From Actinomycetota bacterium (GTDB lineage Bacteria > Actinomycetota > Actinomycetes > S36-B12 > UBA5976), in contig JAPLBY010000021.1 of NCBI GenBank assembly GCA_026392515.1, positions 1 to 64,000 of the forward strand: a DNA stretch of 64,000 bases, read 5' to 3'. Positions 8,170 through 16,526 of the stretch are shown here, in pieces (within the stretch, counting starts at the first letter, position 1; the number at the start of each line of letters is the position of its first letter). Under the pieces are notes generated by a model. That model worked only from the letters and a program-made list of their open reading frames with translations, was not told the DNA's origin and ran no database searches. The position numbers and the translations under genes are program-made.

Positions 8170-9236
8170 TGGGAATTAATCCGTTAGATGCCAACGATCT
8201 GCGCGTGCGCATTCAGGCCAATCTTGATGCTTTTGTGGCTGATCACAGATCGCTAATGACAGCAGTTTCCCCAGATACCTTGCCCCTACTTGAGTCACTT
8301 GAAGGACTTTTGGTTGGCGGCAAGCGGTTACGCCCAGCATTTGCCTATTGGGGCTTTCAAGCCGCTGGTGGTCAAGATTCAGATGAGGTTCTGCGGGCCT
8401 GCGCAAGTTTAGAATTCCTGCAAGCCTGCGCACTGATCCATGACGATGTTATGGATGCAAGTGATACCCGACGCGGAAAACCAGCAATCCACAAACAGTT
8501 TGAAGCGCTACACAATACAAATAGCTGGAATGGTTCCGCCAAACTATTTGGTGAGGGCTCAGCAATTTTGGTTGGCGACTTGGCGTTGTCGTGGGCCGAC
8601 GAAATGTTGCTTACGAGCGGACTAAGTAATGATCAACTTCTTCGCGCCAAAACAATTTACGACATCATGCGAACTGAACTTATGAGCGGGCAGTACCTAG
8701 ACCTGCTTGAGCAAGTGCGTGGTGGCATAACTCATGAACGAGCCGAAACTGTGATTCGTTTCAAAAGCGCAAAATACACAATCGAGCGACCCTTACATCT
8801 AGGCGCTGCAATTGCTGGCGCTAATCCAGAACTAAACCAAGTCCTAAGTGATTACGGATTAGCACTTGGCGAGGCGTTCCAGTTGCGAGATGACTTGCTT
8901 GGAGTTTTTGGCGATAGTTCAGTAACTGGAAAACCAGCTGGAGATGACTTGCGCGAAGGTAAGCAAACCATGCTCATTGCTTTTGCTAACACAAATGCCA
9001 ATGTTGAAGCTAAGAAATACCTATCTGAAAACCTGGGTGATCCAGATCTATCCAGCGATGCGATCACAAAACTTCAAGATATTCTTGTAAGTTGCGGTGC
9101 CCAAGACTTTGTTGAGAATCGAATTTCCGATTATCTTGCGAAGTCACTTTCTGCACTTGATTCGCTCGCCAGCGCGTCTGAACCTAAATCTGCATTAACC
9201 GAACTCGCGATTCTCGCTACTAAACGAACGGCATAA
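8169..9236 (+). CDS. crtE: Geranylgeranyl diphosphate synthase
   Basis: A 355-residue trans-prenyltransferase that extends allylic diphosphates with isopentenyl diphosphate to C20, the precursor of phytoene. The first aspartate-rich motif is ALIHDDVMDASDTRRGKPA and the second is FQLRDDLLGVFGD; GGKRLRPAF marks the isopentenyl diphosphate site. It stands 2 bp ahead of crtI, forming an operon. In M. tuberculosis the syntenic gene next to the mannosyltransferase is idsA2, consistent with the same family. The GTG start is supported by the -10 hexamer 6 nt upstream. Confidence 0.92.
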   Translation: MGINPLDANDLRVRIQANLDAFVADHRSLMTAVSPDTLPLLESLEGLLVGGKRLRPAFAYWGFQAAGGQDSDEVLRACASLEFLQACALIHDDVMDASDTRRGKPAIHKQFEALHNTNSWNGSAKLFGEGSAILVGDLALSWADEMLLTSGLSNDQLLRAKTIYDIMRTELMSGQYLDLLEQVRGGITHERAETVIRFKSAKYTIERPLHLGAAIAGANPELNQVLSDYGLALGEAFQLRDDLLGVFGDSSVTGKPAGDDLREGKQTMLIAFANTNANVEAKKYLSENLGDPDLSSDAITKLQDILVSCGAQDFVENRISDYLAKSLSALDSLASASEPKSALTELAILATKRTA

Positions 9237-9238
9237 AA

Positions 9239-10771
9239 ATGAGTAACTTTTCAAGATGGATCCCTGGATCGCCACGAACCGTAACTGGAAAAACCGATGA
9301 TGTAGTTATTGTTGGGGCCGGACTAGCAGGCCTATCGGCTGCCATGCGATTGGCTGGTGCTGGTCGCAACGTAACTGTCATCGAACGCGAAAGCATTCCA
9401 GGTGGCAGAGCTGGGCGAATTAGCGACCGAGGCTTTGAATTCGATACCGGACCAACTGTTTTGACTATGCCAGATTTGATTGCTGATGCTTTTGATTGCC
9501 TTGGCGAAAATATGAACGACTGGCTGACATTAGAACCAGTTGCTCCCCTTTATCGAGCTTTCTATCAAGATGGCAGCGTATTAGATGTTCACTCTGATAC
9601 CGCTGCGATGGCAGCTGAGATTGAAAAAGTCATTGGTGCCAGTGAGGCAGACGGCTACTTAAAGTATGTGGATTTTGTTACCGAGCTTTATAAGTACGAA
9701 ATGAAGAATTTCATTGATCGGAATATCGATTCGCCATTGGATCTATTGTCAATGGATTTGGTTCGATTGATAAAGCTCGGTGGGTTTAGAAAGTTAGCGC
9801 CGAAAGTTGGTCAATATCTTAAAGATGATCGCACCCAGCGAGTGTTTTCGTTTCAATCTATGTACGCGGGACTTTCGCCATATGACGCACTAGCTATCTA
9901 TGCAGTAATTGCATACATGGATTCAGTTGCTGGAGTATTCGCCCCCAAGGGTGGCATGCACGCACTTCCAGTTGCGATGGCTAAAGCTGCAGCAAAGCAT
10001 GGCGTTACCTTCAAGTACGACACCGAAGTAACAAAAGTTCGAATGAACGGCAATCGTGCCACTGGAGTAGAAACTAGCACTGGTGAGTTTTTCGCAGCAG
10101 ATGTTGTCGTGCTAAATCCAGATCTACCTGTTGCATACCGCGACTTACTCGGTAAAGAACCGTGGAGTGTTAAGCGACTTAAGTACTCGCCGTCTTGCTA
10201 CTTGTTACTTGCTGGTTCATCGGCAAAGTATGACCACATTGCACATCACAACATTCACTTTGGTCATAGTTGGGCTGGCGTCTTTGAGGAATTGATTGAC
10301 AAGAAGCAGTTGATGTCAGATCCGAGTGTTCTCGTCACTAATCCAACTTATAGTGATCCAGGCTTAGCGCCAGATGGCAAGCAGGTTTATTACGTGCTCT
10401 TCCCTACTCCAAACCTTGATGCTGACATTGACTGGAACAAGCAAGCACCTGCGTATCGCGACCATGCAATTGAAACTTTGCAGGCTCGTGGCTACACCGG
10501 ATTTGGCGATGCCATTGAAGTTGAGCACATCACGACTCCACAAGACTGGTCAGATCGTGGCATGGAACGTGGTGCACCGTTTGCCGCAGCTCACTCATTC
10601 TTACAAACTGGACCATTCCGTCCGGGAAATATGTTCGGTGAAAATGTTGTGTTTACTGGATCAGGAACTCAGCCTGGTGTTGGAGTGCCAATGGTCTTAG
10701 TGTCTGGACGATTAGCTGCTGAGCGTATTACTGGTCCCGACAAGACTTATGTATCGCGTGCGCGACGTTAA
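9239..10771 (+). CDS. crtI: Phytoene desaturase
   Basis: A 510-residue CrtI-type FAD enzyme converting phytoene to lycopene. It shows VVIVGAGLAGLSAAMRLAG, FEFDTGPTVLTMPDL, GGMHALPVAMAKAAAKHG and the C-terminal TGSGTQPGVGVPMVLVSGRL signature. It begins 2 bp after crtE and is clearly translated with it. Compared with the crtD-like paralogue at 5962 it retains the features of the main desaturase (FAPKGGMHALP), and its position beside crtE fits the core pathway. Confidence 0.9.
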   Translation: MSNFSRWIPGSPRTVTGKTDDVVIVGAGLAGLSAAMRLAGAGRNVTVIERESIPGGRAGRISDRGFEFDTGPTVLTMPDLIADAFDCLGENMNDWLTLEPVAPLYRAFYQDGSVLDVHSDTAAMAAEIEKVIGASEADGYLKYVDFVTELYKYEMKNFIDRNIDSPLDLLSMDLVRLIKLGGFRKLAPKVGQYLKDDRTQRVFSFQSMYAGLSPYDALAIYAVIAYMDSVAGVFAPKGGMHALPVAMAKAAAKHGVTFKYDTEVTKVRMNGNRATGVETSTGEFFAADVVVLNPDLPVAYRDLLGKEPWSVKRLKYSPSCYLLLAGSSAKYDHIAHHNIHFGHSWAGVFEELIDKKQLMSDPSVLVTNPTYSDPGLAPDGKQVYYVLFPTPNLDADIDWNKQAPAYRDHAIETLQARGYTGFGDAIEVEHITTPQDWSDRGMERGAPFAAAHSFLQTGPFRPGNMFGENVVFTGSGTQPGVGVPMVLVSGRLAAERITGPDKTYVSRARR

Positions 10772-10777
10772 GGCGCG

Positions 10778-10790
10778 TATTCTGAAGTAA
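10778..10790 (+). promoter_or_regulatory. Leaderless -10 element of the mannosyltransferase gene
   Basis: TATTCT (10778-10783), GAAGTA, then ATG at 10790. It would allow expression separate from crtE-crtI. Confidence 0.45.
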
Positions 10791-12325
10791 TGCCAACTCG
10801 CCGGATCTCAACAGACCCAGGTTGGTTTGGACTTTATGCACTTCCTGGCTTTCTTGGCTCAGCGTTTATTGCAATTGGCGGACTTGGTGTTGGCTGGTTT
10901 CCACTTTCGGCAGACATCTTGCAATGGAAATTTATCGATTTTGTCCAGACTGAAACTATCGGCCTTGCCCTAACTCGCTCATTTGTTGTTGTTGGGGCAG
11001 CGCTAATCCTTCAGGTTTGGCTTGTGGTCGGAGTTGATGCGCTTCATGGAAAAATTCTGAGACTAGAGACGATCTACTTTTCACTTATTGCCTGGCTGCT
11101 GCCTTTGCTTGTTACACCACCGCTGTTTAGTCGGGATGTCTATTCATATTTCATGCAAGGCAAAATGCAGCTGGCTGGAAACAATCCTTACGAATCTGGC
11201 GTTTCAGTTGTTCCAGGCTGGTTTCAAAGTGGCGTAGATCCACTTTGGGGAGATGCACCAACGCCATATGGTCCAGTTTTTCTCCTAGTTGAAAAAGCCA
11301 TAGCGGCTATAAGCCAAGATTCATCTCTCGTTGCGTCTTATCTATTTCGATTAACTTCACTTGCTGGTGTTGTTTTCATCTGCCTGAGCATTCCTTACCT
11401 AGCTAAGGCGCACGGCGTTAATCCAGTTTCCGCTGCCTGGATCGGCGTGATGAATCCACTAGTTCTTATGCACTTTGTTGCCGGCTCACACAACGATGCC
11501 TTGATGGTTGGCCTGGTGTGCATCGCAATGGTGCTTGCATTGCGCGGTCACTTTGTTTCTGGTGTTGTCGTGGCCACTCTTGCACTTGGGATAAAACCAG
11601 TTGCTATTGTTTTGCTGCCATTCTTAGCGCTAATCGCCGCCGGAAGTGGTGCGAGTTGGATAAGACGTGCCAAGTACGGAGCGATCGCAGGATTGATTGC
11701 CCTATCCACACTCTTTATAACTTCAGCTTTAGCCGAGACTGGACCATTTGGTTGGATTGGATCACTGTCAACACCAGGCACTGTTAAAAGTTGGCTCTCT
11801 CCTACCACTGCAATTGGAATGCTTATTGGTGGCCCAATCCGAATGCTTGGGTTCGGAAACGTTGTTGATACCTCAGTGGGAATTACTCGATTAATCGGAT
11901 CCGTGATTTTGGCAATCGTCTTAGTGCTACTGGTGGTACGTCCAGCTGGCCGAAGTGCGACTCGTGGTGTGGCACTTTCATTTGTCGCACTCGTAGTCCT
12001 TGGACCAGTAGTCCAACCTTGGTACTTATTGTGGTCAATACCTTTGCTTGCTGTAACTGGACTAAGTCACAACCAAGTTCGCTTGATGGTGCTTGCGATT
12101 GCTGCATTTACAATTCACGGGATCGCTAACTCGAGTGCAACTGCTGACACGTTCCTGGAGCTAAGTGATGGCATCGCAATGGTTTTAGCTGGCATAACGC
12201 TTGGACTTGCCATGTTGACATCTACGGCTGAACGTTCCCTTATTTTGGGCGACAACACCGAACAAGATATGTTGCCAGCTTCAGCAGCTGAGATTGAATC
12301 AGCACGAGAACGAGAATTGGCTTAG
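10790..12325 (+). CDS. Polyprenol-phosphomannose alpha-1,6-mannosyltransferase, MptA/MptB type
   Basis: A 511-residue polytopic membrane protein with about a dozen hydrophobic helices and the GT-C glycosyltransferase signature FSRDVYSYFMQGKM near residue 118, followed by NPYESGV and APTPYGPVF. The MptA/MptB family extends the alpha-1,6-mannan core of lipomannan from polyprenol-phosphomannose outside the membrane. In M. tuberculosis mptA (Rv2174) lies next to idsA2, as here next to crtE, so MptA is the syntenic match; sequence alone does not separate MptA from MptB. Confidence 0.82.
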   Translation: MPTRRISTDPGWFGLYALPGFLGSAFIAIGGLGVGWFPLSADILQWKFIDFVQTETIGLALTRSFVVVGAALILQVWLVVGVDALHGKILRLETIYFSLIAWLLPLLVTPPLFSRDVYSYFMQGKMQLAGNNPYESGVSVVPGWFQSGVDPLWGDAPTPYGPVFLLVEKAIAAISQDSSLVASYLFRLTSLAGVVFICLSIPYLAKAHGVNPVSAAWIGVMNPLVLMHFVAGSHNDALMVGLVCIAMVLALRGHFVSGVVVATLALGIKPVAIVLLPFLALIAAGSGASWIRRAKYGAIAGLIALSTLFITSALAETGPFGWIGSLSTPGTVKSWLSPTTAIGMLIGGPIRMLGFGNVVDTSVGITRLIGSVILAIVLVLLVVRPAGRSATRGVALSFVALVVLGPVVQPWYLLWSIPLLAVTGLSHNQVRLMVLAIAAFTIHGIANSSATADTFLELSDGIAMVLAGITLGLAMLTSTAERSLILGDNTEQDMLPASAAEIESARERELA

Positions 12326-12333
12326 CTGCATTA

Positions 12334-12777
12334 CTAGCCTTGGGAAAGTTCTGAAATTCCTGGGAATGATCCAACGGAATCACAAACTATGACCACGGCC
12401 GTGCGCTCTTGGCAAGCTAAATCCAAAGCCTCTGCAATTTCAAGAGCCGCTTGCGGATCAGTTTTTAACAGGTCCTGCCAGCCAGACCAACCTATGCAGG
12501 TGTTTCCAACCGGCTCTAATCCAGAAATTATGGTTTCAATTAATTGAGCAAGGGAGCTTCCAACCAAGTTTGGATTTGAAGTTTGATTAGCGACGACATC
12601 AATAAAGTCTTGGATCGACTTAACTGCGGAAGTATCAATCCAGATGCCATTCCAGGCAGCTAAATTTGTCTCGCCTTTGAATCCAGATTCGGTGAAGGTA
12701 ACTTTCCAGCGCAAAACACCATTAAGTCTCTGAGCTTTGAGCATTGCAGCCAGTAAACCTGGGTTTGGAGCAGCCAC
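12334..12777 (-). CDS. Hypothetical protein of the carotenoid/mannosyltransferase region
   Basis: A 147-residue soluble protein that I do not recognise. It starts with GTG behind AGGAA, has no membrane segment or signal peptide, and has an acidic, alternating alpha/beta look with a hydrophobic strand TAVVIVCDSVG near the end. It faces the mannosyltransferase gene (8 bp between stops) and is divergent from crtB. It is not similar to Rv2175c, the small regulator found at the matching position in M. tuberculosis. The ORF spans the whole gap cleanly, so it is probably real. Confidence 0.6.
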   Translation of the reverse strand: MAAPNPGLLAAMLKAQRLNGVLRWKVTFTESGFKGETNLAAWNGIWIDTSAVKSIQDFIDVVANQTSNPNLVGSSLAQLIETIISGLEPVGNTCIGWSGWQDLLKTDPQAALEIAEALDLACQERTAVVIVCDSVGSFPGISELSQG

Positions 12778-12894
12778 GTAATTCCTAACTGAACTTCACA
12801 CACCTTGTGCAGATGTAACCCTACGCGCCACCAGACGAAATCTCGAATTTTGATCAAATTGCGGGTTGATGATCCAAGGCAAGGCTCAATTGCA

Positions 12895-12908
12895 TATAGT
12901 TACCTCTG
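12895..12908 (+). promoter_or_regulatory. Leaderless -10 element of crtB
   Basis: TATAGT (12895-12900), the best -10 hexamer in the window, lies 7 nt before an in-frame GTG at 12908. This indicates that crtB starts there rather than at the TTG/ATG near 12866. Confidence 0.55.
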
Positions 12909-13825
12909 TGTCTAAACGTGATCTTGATGCCGCCGGAATCTTTGATCCAGCCCTGCGCGAATCCTATGAATTGTGTCGCCAGCTAAATGCTGAGCATGGC
13001 AAGACTTACTATTTAGCAACACTGCTTCTACCTACTGCTAAGCGCCCATACGTTCACGCTCTTTACGGATTTGCCAGGTATGCAGATGAGATCGTGGATG
13101 ATTTAGCTTCAACGCTCACTGAGTCTCAAAAAGCAGAACAGCTAAAGATTTGGGGCGATGATTTCTTAGCAAAATTCGATTCTGGTGAAACTAATGATCC
13201 AGTTTGCCTTGCAGTACTGGACACAGTTAGGCGTTGGAACATTCCCAGAGCGCACTTTGAGGCATTCTTACATTCGATGACCATGGATCTAACGGTCACT
13301 GAGTACCAAACTTACGAAGATCTCTACAAATATGTTTATGGCTCCGCAGCTGTAATTGGATTGCAAATGGTTCCGATTTTGGAACCAACCAGTCAGGATG
13401 CATACAAGCATGCGACCGAACTTGGTGTGGCATTTCAGCTAGCGAACTTCATTCGTGATGTAGGTGAAGATTTAGAACGAGGTCGGGTTTATCTCCCACT
13501 TGCCGAGCTTGCCCAGTTTGGCGTCACCAGGGCTGACCTAGAAGCCCGAATTGCTACTCCCCAAATCAAGGCAGCCTTAGAGTTTCAAGTTTCGCGAGTA
13601 CGCCAACTCGAAGAATCTTCTCGAGCCGGGATTGCAATGTTGGGTCAAGCTGGCCAGCCTTGCATCGAAACGGCGCGGATCCTTTACTGCGGAATTGTCG
13701 ATGCCGTTGAAGGAATTGACTACGAAGTCTTCACCAAGCGTGCGACGGTCTCACTGGCACGACGACTGCAAGTGGCAATTCCTGCATACTTCCAAGCGCG
13801 AAAGTTATGGAAACGAACTACTTAA
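12908..13825 (+). CDS. crtB: Phytoene synthase
   Basis: A squalene/phytoene synthase family enzyme of about 305 residues that condenses two geranylgeranyl diphosphates into phytoene. The first aspartate-rich motif is FARYADEIVDDLAS and the second is ANFIRDVGEDLERGRVYLP. The reading frame is open back to 12866, but GTG 12908 (MSKRDLDAAG) is preferred because of the promoter and because the extra residues are not family-like. It is separated from crtE-crtI by two genes and converges on crtYd with an 8 bp overlap. Confidence 0.9.
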   Translation: MSKRDLDAAGIFDPALRESYELCRQLNAEHGKTYYLATLLLPTAKRPYVHALYGFARYADEIVDDLASTLTESQKAEQLKIWGDDFLAKFDSGETNDPVCLAVLDTVRRWNIPRAHFEAFLHSMTMDLTVTEYQTYEDLYKYVYGSAAVIGLQMVPILEPTSQDAYKHATELGVAFQLANFIRDVGEDLERGRVYLPLAELAQFGVTRADLEARIATPQIKAALEFQVSRVRQLEESSRAGIAMLGQAGQPCIETARILYCGIVDAVEGIDYEVFTKRATVSLARRLQVAIPAYFQARKLWKRTT

Positions 13826-14216
13826 TTCCGAGAAAGCGATGAACGCTTTTTCTTGGTGGCCCTGCCATTGGCTCACGTTGTATGCCCTTCTTGCCAAGCC
13901 ATATCCAAATGATTAACGACAGCAATACGAGGCTAAACCCAAAGAGTAAATCCTCAATTGGGGCGTAAACCAGTCTTCCATCACCGATGAACGTCGGCGG
14001 TTCATTTTGTGGTGTAGTTGAACCGATGATTGCAGCTCCGTCATATTCCACAATGCCGAAACCGGTCAATATTCCATTTGTGACCAATTGGAAGAAAATC
14101 ACAATTGAATATGAAACCCAAAAAACTCTTCGTCGGAGCAATTTCGTTTTGAAGACATAAAGATCCAAAACAATTGCGATCAAAACACCAAGTACTGCCA
14201 ATTGCGTGTAAGTCAT
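13818..14216 (-). CDS. crtYd: Lycopene cyclase subunit CrtYd
   Basis: A 132-residue, three-helix membrane protein of the lycopene cyclase domain family, with the conserved YAPIEDLLFGF segment. It pairs with CrtYc to form the heterodimeric lycopene cyclase of actinobacteria. Its start overlaps the crtYc stop by 4 bp (ATGA), so the two subunits are translationally coupled. The ring type (beta or epsilon) and whether one or both ends are cyclised cannot be read directly. The presence of cruF suggests that one end remains acyclic. Confidence 0.85.
   Translation of the reverse strand: MTYTQLAVLGVLIAIVLDLYVFKTKLLRRRVFWVSYSIVIFFQLVTNGILTGFGIVEYDGAAIIGSTTPQNEPPTFIGDGRLVYAPIEDLLFGFSLVLLSLIIWIWLGKKGIQREPMAGPPRKSVHRFLGIK
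13833..13852 (+). terminator. Possible crtB terminator inside the 3' end of crtYd
   Basis: AAAGCG, a 5 nt loop and CGCTTT followed by TTC form a short hairpin just past the crtB stop. It lies within the crtYd coding sequence on the other strand. The stem is short, so strength is uncertain. Confidence 0.3.
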
Positions 14217-14548
14217 TTGGTTTCCTCATCCCCGGCTTCCCAGTTACGGGCGCTTCTTACTGCTTCAAAGGACAAAATTGCACAGATCGGAATCACAATG
14301 AAAAACAAAATCTCATCAAGTGGAATATTTGCAACCGTAGTTATTCCGGTTACATAACGTGGGTCAAAAGTCCAGTGTCCTTGCGCGATCGCGTACGCAT
14401 CCCAAATTGAGAAAACTACAACCACCGGCAAAATCGTAAGAATTAAGCGAACCGCTCTTCGGTAAACCTTGGTGCGCAGAAAAAACTCAAGCCAAGCAGT
14501 TCCCACAAGGCAGCCTAAAAGAACACTCAAATAGGCGAACTTCGACAT
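14213..14548 (-). CDS. crtYc: Lycopene cyclase subunit CrtYc
   Basis: A roughly 111-residue, three-helix membrane protein of the lycopene cyclase domain family, recognised by the FDPRYVTGI and IPLDEILFFIVIP segments. It is the first subunit of the heterodimeric cyclase with CrtYd. ATG 14548 is chosen over GTG 14557 because GGAAG lies 8 nt upstream of it. The pair is on the strand opposite crtB and divergent from the kinase gene at 14630. Confidence 0.83.
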   Translation of the reverse strand: MSKFAYLSVLLGCLVGTAWLEFFLRTKVYRRAVRLILTILPVVVVFSIWDAYAIAQGHWTFDPRYVTGITTVANIPLDEILFFIVIPICAILSFEAVRSARNWEAGDEETK

Positions 14549-14617
14549 GAGACTCACTTCCGGTTGCTACTAAATCTACCTTGTCGTGGCGCAGAGACCA
14601 GTTTTAGTGTCGGCATC

Positions 14618-14630
14618 TAGAATGAAGCAG
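14618..14630 (+). promoter_or_regulatory. Leaderless -10 element of the PASTA kinase gene
   Basis: TAGAAT (14618-14623), GAAGCA, then GTG at 14630. No ribosome-binding site is present. Confidence 0.5.
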
Positions 14631-16522
14631 TGACTGATTCGCAAAACCTAGATCCCCTTTTGGGCAAGGTTTTGGAGGGACGCTACAGCGTCGATGAGCT
14701 GATCGCACGTGGCGGAATGGCCACGGTTTATCGTGGCACCGACTTAAGGCTCGGTAGAACCGTAGCTCTCAAAGTGCTCGGCGGCGTTTTAGTAAATGAC
14801 CCAGATTTTGTAGATCGCTTTACCCAAGAAGCACGGGCAACGGCAGCCTTAACTCATCCAAATGTTGTTGCAGTTCACGATCAAGGAATAAGTGAAGGCT
14901 TCCCATTCTTGGTAATGGAATTCGTACAAGGCAGAACTATTCGCGAAATCATGGCGCAATCTGGACCATTTACTAGTGCCCACGCTTTGGAGATCATAAG
15001 TTCAGTTCTTGCCGGATTGAGTTCAGCTCATGACGCTGGATTCGTCCATCGTGACATCAAGCCAGAAAATGTTTTGATCACGCATGATGGCCACATCAAA
15101 GTTACAGATTTTGGTTTAGCACGAGTTATCAATGACACTCCGGTTAGCGATTCCACTGGAGCAGTTTTGCTTGGCACTATGGCTTACCTTTCGCCTGAAC
15201 AGGTTCAACAGCTTGCCGTTGATCAAAGGTCAGATGTTTACTCGTGCGGCATCTTGCTTTACGAAATGGTTACTGGACTAGTTCCGTTTACTGGATCTTC
15301 ACCGCTTGAAGTCGCCTACCAACATGTAAACAGCAGCGTCTCAGCGCCAAGTTCTATCCAGCCTGATGTTCCGCCTGCCGTCGATCATTTAGTTCTTGCG
15401 GCCACCAGAAAATCTCCAACTGAGCGAATTCAAAGTGCCCGAGAGTTTCGTGATGGCGTGGTGCGCGCTATTTCGGCAGTCCCCCGTGCCGAAGCCCTCA
15501 CAACAGCACTTCCGCTACAGAACACGCAAGTGATTCCAACTCCAGTTCGGGGTGCGCACCGAGCTACTGGTGCAGTCCCACTTCAAAAACCAAATCCAGG
15601 AGTTGGACCCAGCGGCGTGCATCGTGAAAGTTCGACAAAGCCCAAGGGTCGAAAATGGGCTCCGCTACTTCTGATCCTGGCACTTTTGGTAGGTGGCGGA
15701 ACTTGGTATCAATTCACTGGCAGTTACGAAGTTGTGCCGCCCGTTAGTTCATTAACTGTTGATGAAGCAACCGTTATCTTGGCTCCACTAGAACTCGGTG
15801 TTGAAGTCGTTGAAGAATTTTCCGAAGACATTCCGGCCGGAGTTGTTATTAGAACTGACCCGGCAAGTGGTGAAAATGCTAGAAAAGGGACGCCGGTCAC
15901 ACTTATTGTTTCAAAAGGACAAGAGCGTTACTTAATTCCGTCTGACTTAACTGGACAAGATCCAAAGGATGCAACTTCTGCGCTGGAGGCATTAACGCTT
16001 GTTGTCTCTGCTACGAATGAAGTTTTTGATGAAGTGATTCCAGTTGGAAAAGTTGTCAGTACGGATCCAATTGGTGGCACATCAGTTAAGCGAGAAACCC
16101 CTGTCACAATCTTGGTTTCCAAAGGCCCTGCTCCAGTCGAAGTTCCGCCAATTATCGGCACCTTAATAACAGATGCCACAACAACACTGGGTGCTATTGG
16201 ACTAACGACGGAAACGACTCGAGAAGATTTTGATGACAGCGTAGCTGGCACGATTCTTTCCACGGATCCAATTCCAGGGACCACAGTTCCAAAGGGCACC
16301 ATTATTAAGGTCGTACTCAGCAAAGGCCCAGTTCTAGTAGATGTGCCGAATGTAGTCGGTATGGATGTTGCCACCGCGACAACTACGTTGCAGGGCGCTG
16401 GTTTTCAGGTCAAAACTGTAAACAAATTGACAGTAGCAATTTTAAATAAGGTGTACTCGCAAAATCCCGCAGCTGGATCTAAGGCACCTAAAGGATCTGT
16501 TATAACGCTAGAAATTGTTTAG
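14630..16522 (+). CDS. pknL: PASTA-domain serine/threonine protein kinase
   Basis: A 630-residue receptor-like kinase. The kinase domain (about residues 16-280) has the ARGGMATVY loop, catalytic Lys48 (VALKVL), HRDIKPEN at 140-147, DFG at 160-162 and TMAYLSPEQ. A basic linker leads to a single membrane helix near 343-361. Outside are about four PASTA repeats, each ending in a V/LSKG motif, which in this family sense muropeptides or lipid II. Adjacency to aroG matches the PknL locus of M. tuberculosis and corynebacteria. It should couple envelope status to cytoplasmic phosphorylation. Confidence 0.9.
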   Translation: MTDSQNLDPLLGKVLEGRYSVDELIARGGMATVYRGTDLRLGRTVALKVLGGVLVNDPDFVDRFTQEARATAALTHPNVVAVHDQGISEGFPFLVMEFVQGRTIREIMAQSGPFTSAHALEIISSVLAGLSSAHDAGFVHRDIKPENVLITHDGHIKVTDFGLARVINDTPVSDSTGAVLLGTMAYLSPEQVQQLAVDQRSDVYSCGILLYEMVTGLVPFTGSSPLEVAYQHVNSSVSAPSSIQPDVPPAVDHLVLAATRKSPTERIQSAREFRDGVVRAISAVPRAEALTTALPLQNTQVIPTPVRGAHRATGAVPLQKPNPGVGPSGVHRESSTKPKGRKWAPLLLILALLVGGGTWYQFTGSYEVVPPVSSLTVDEATVILAPLELGVEVVEEFSEDIPAGVVIRTDPASGENARKGTPVTLIVSKGQERYLIPSDLTGQDPKDATSALEALTLVVSATNEVFDEVIPVGKVVSTDPIGGTSVKRETPVTILVSKGPAPVEVPPIIGTLITDATTTLGAIGLTTETTREDFDDSVAGTILSTDPIPGTTVPKGTIIKVVLSKGPVLVDVPNVVGMDVATATTTLQGAGFQVKTVNKLTVAILNKVYSQNPAAGSKAPKGSVITLEIV

Positions 16523-16526
16523 GTTA

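Noticed and set aside
12334..12777. Considered as the Rv2175c-like DNA-binding substrate of PknL
   Set aside because: Length and position fit, but no winged-helix pattern or sequence resemblance is visible.
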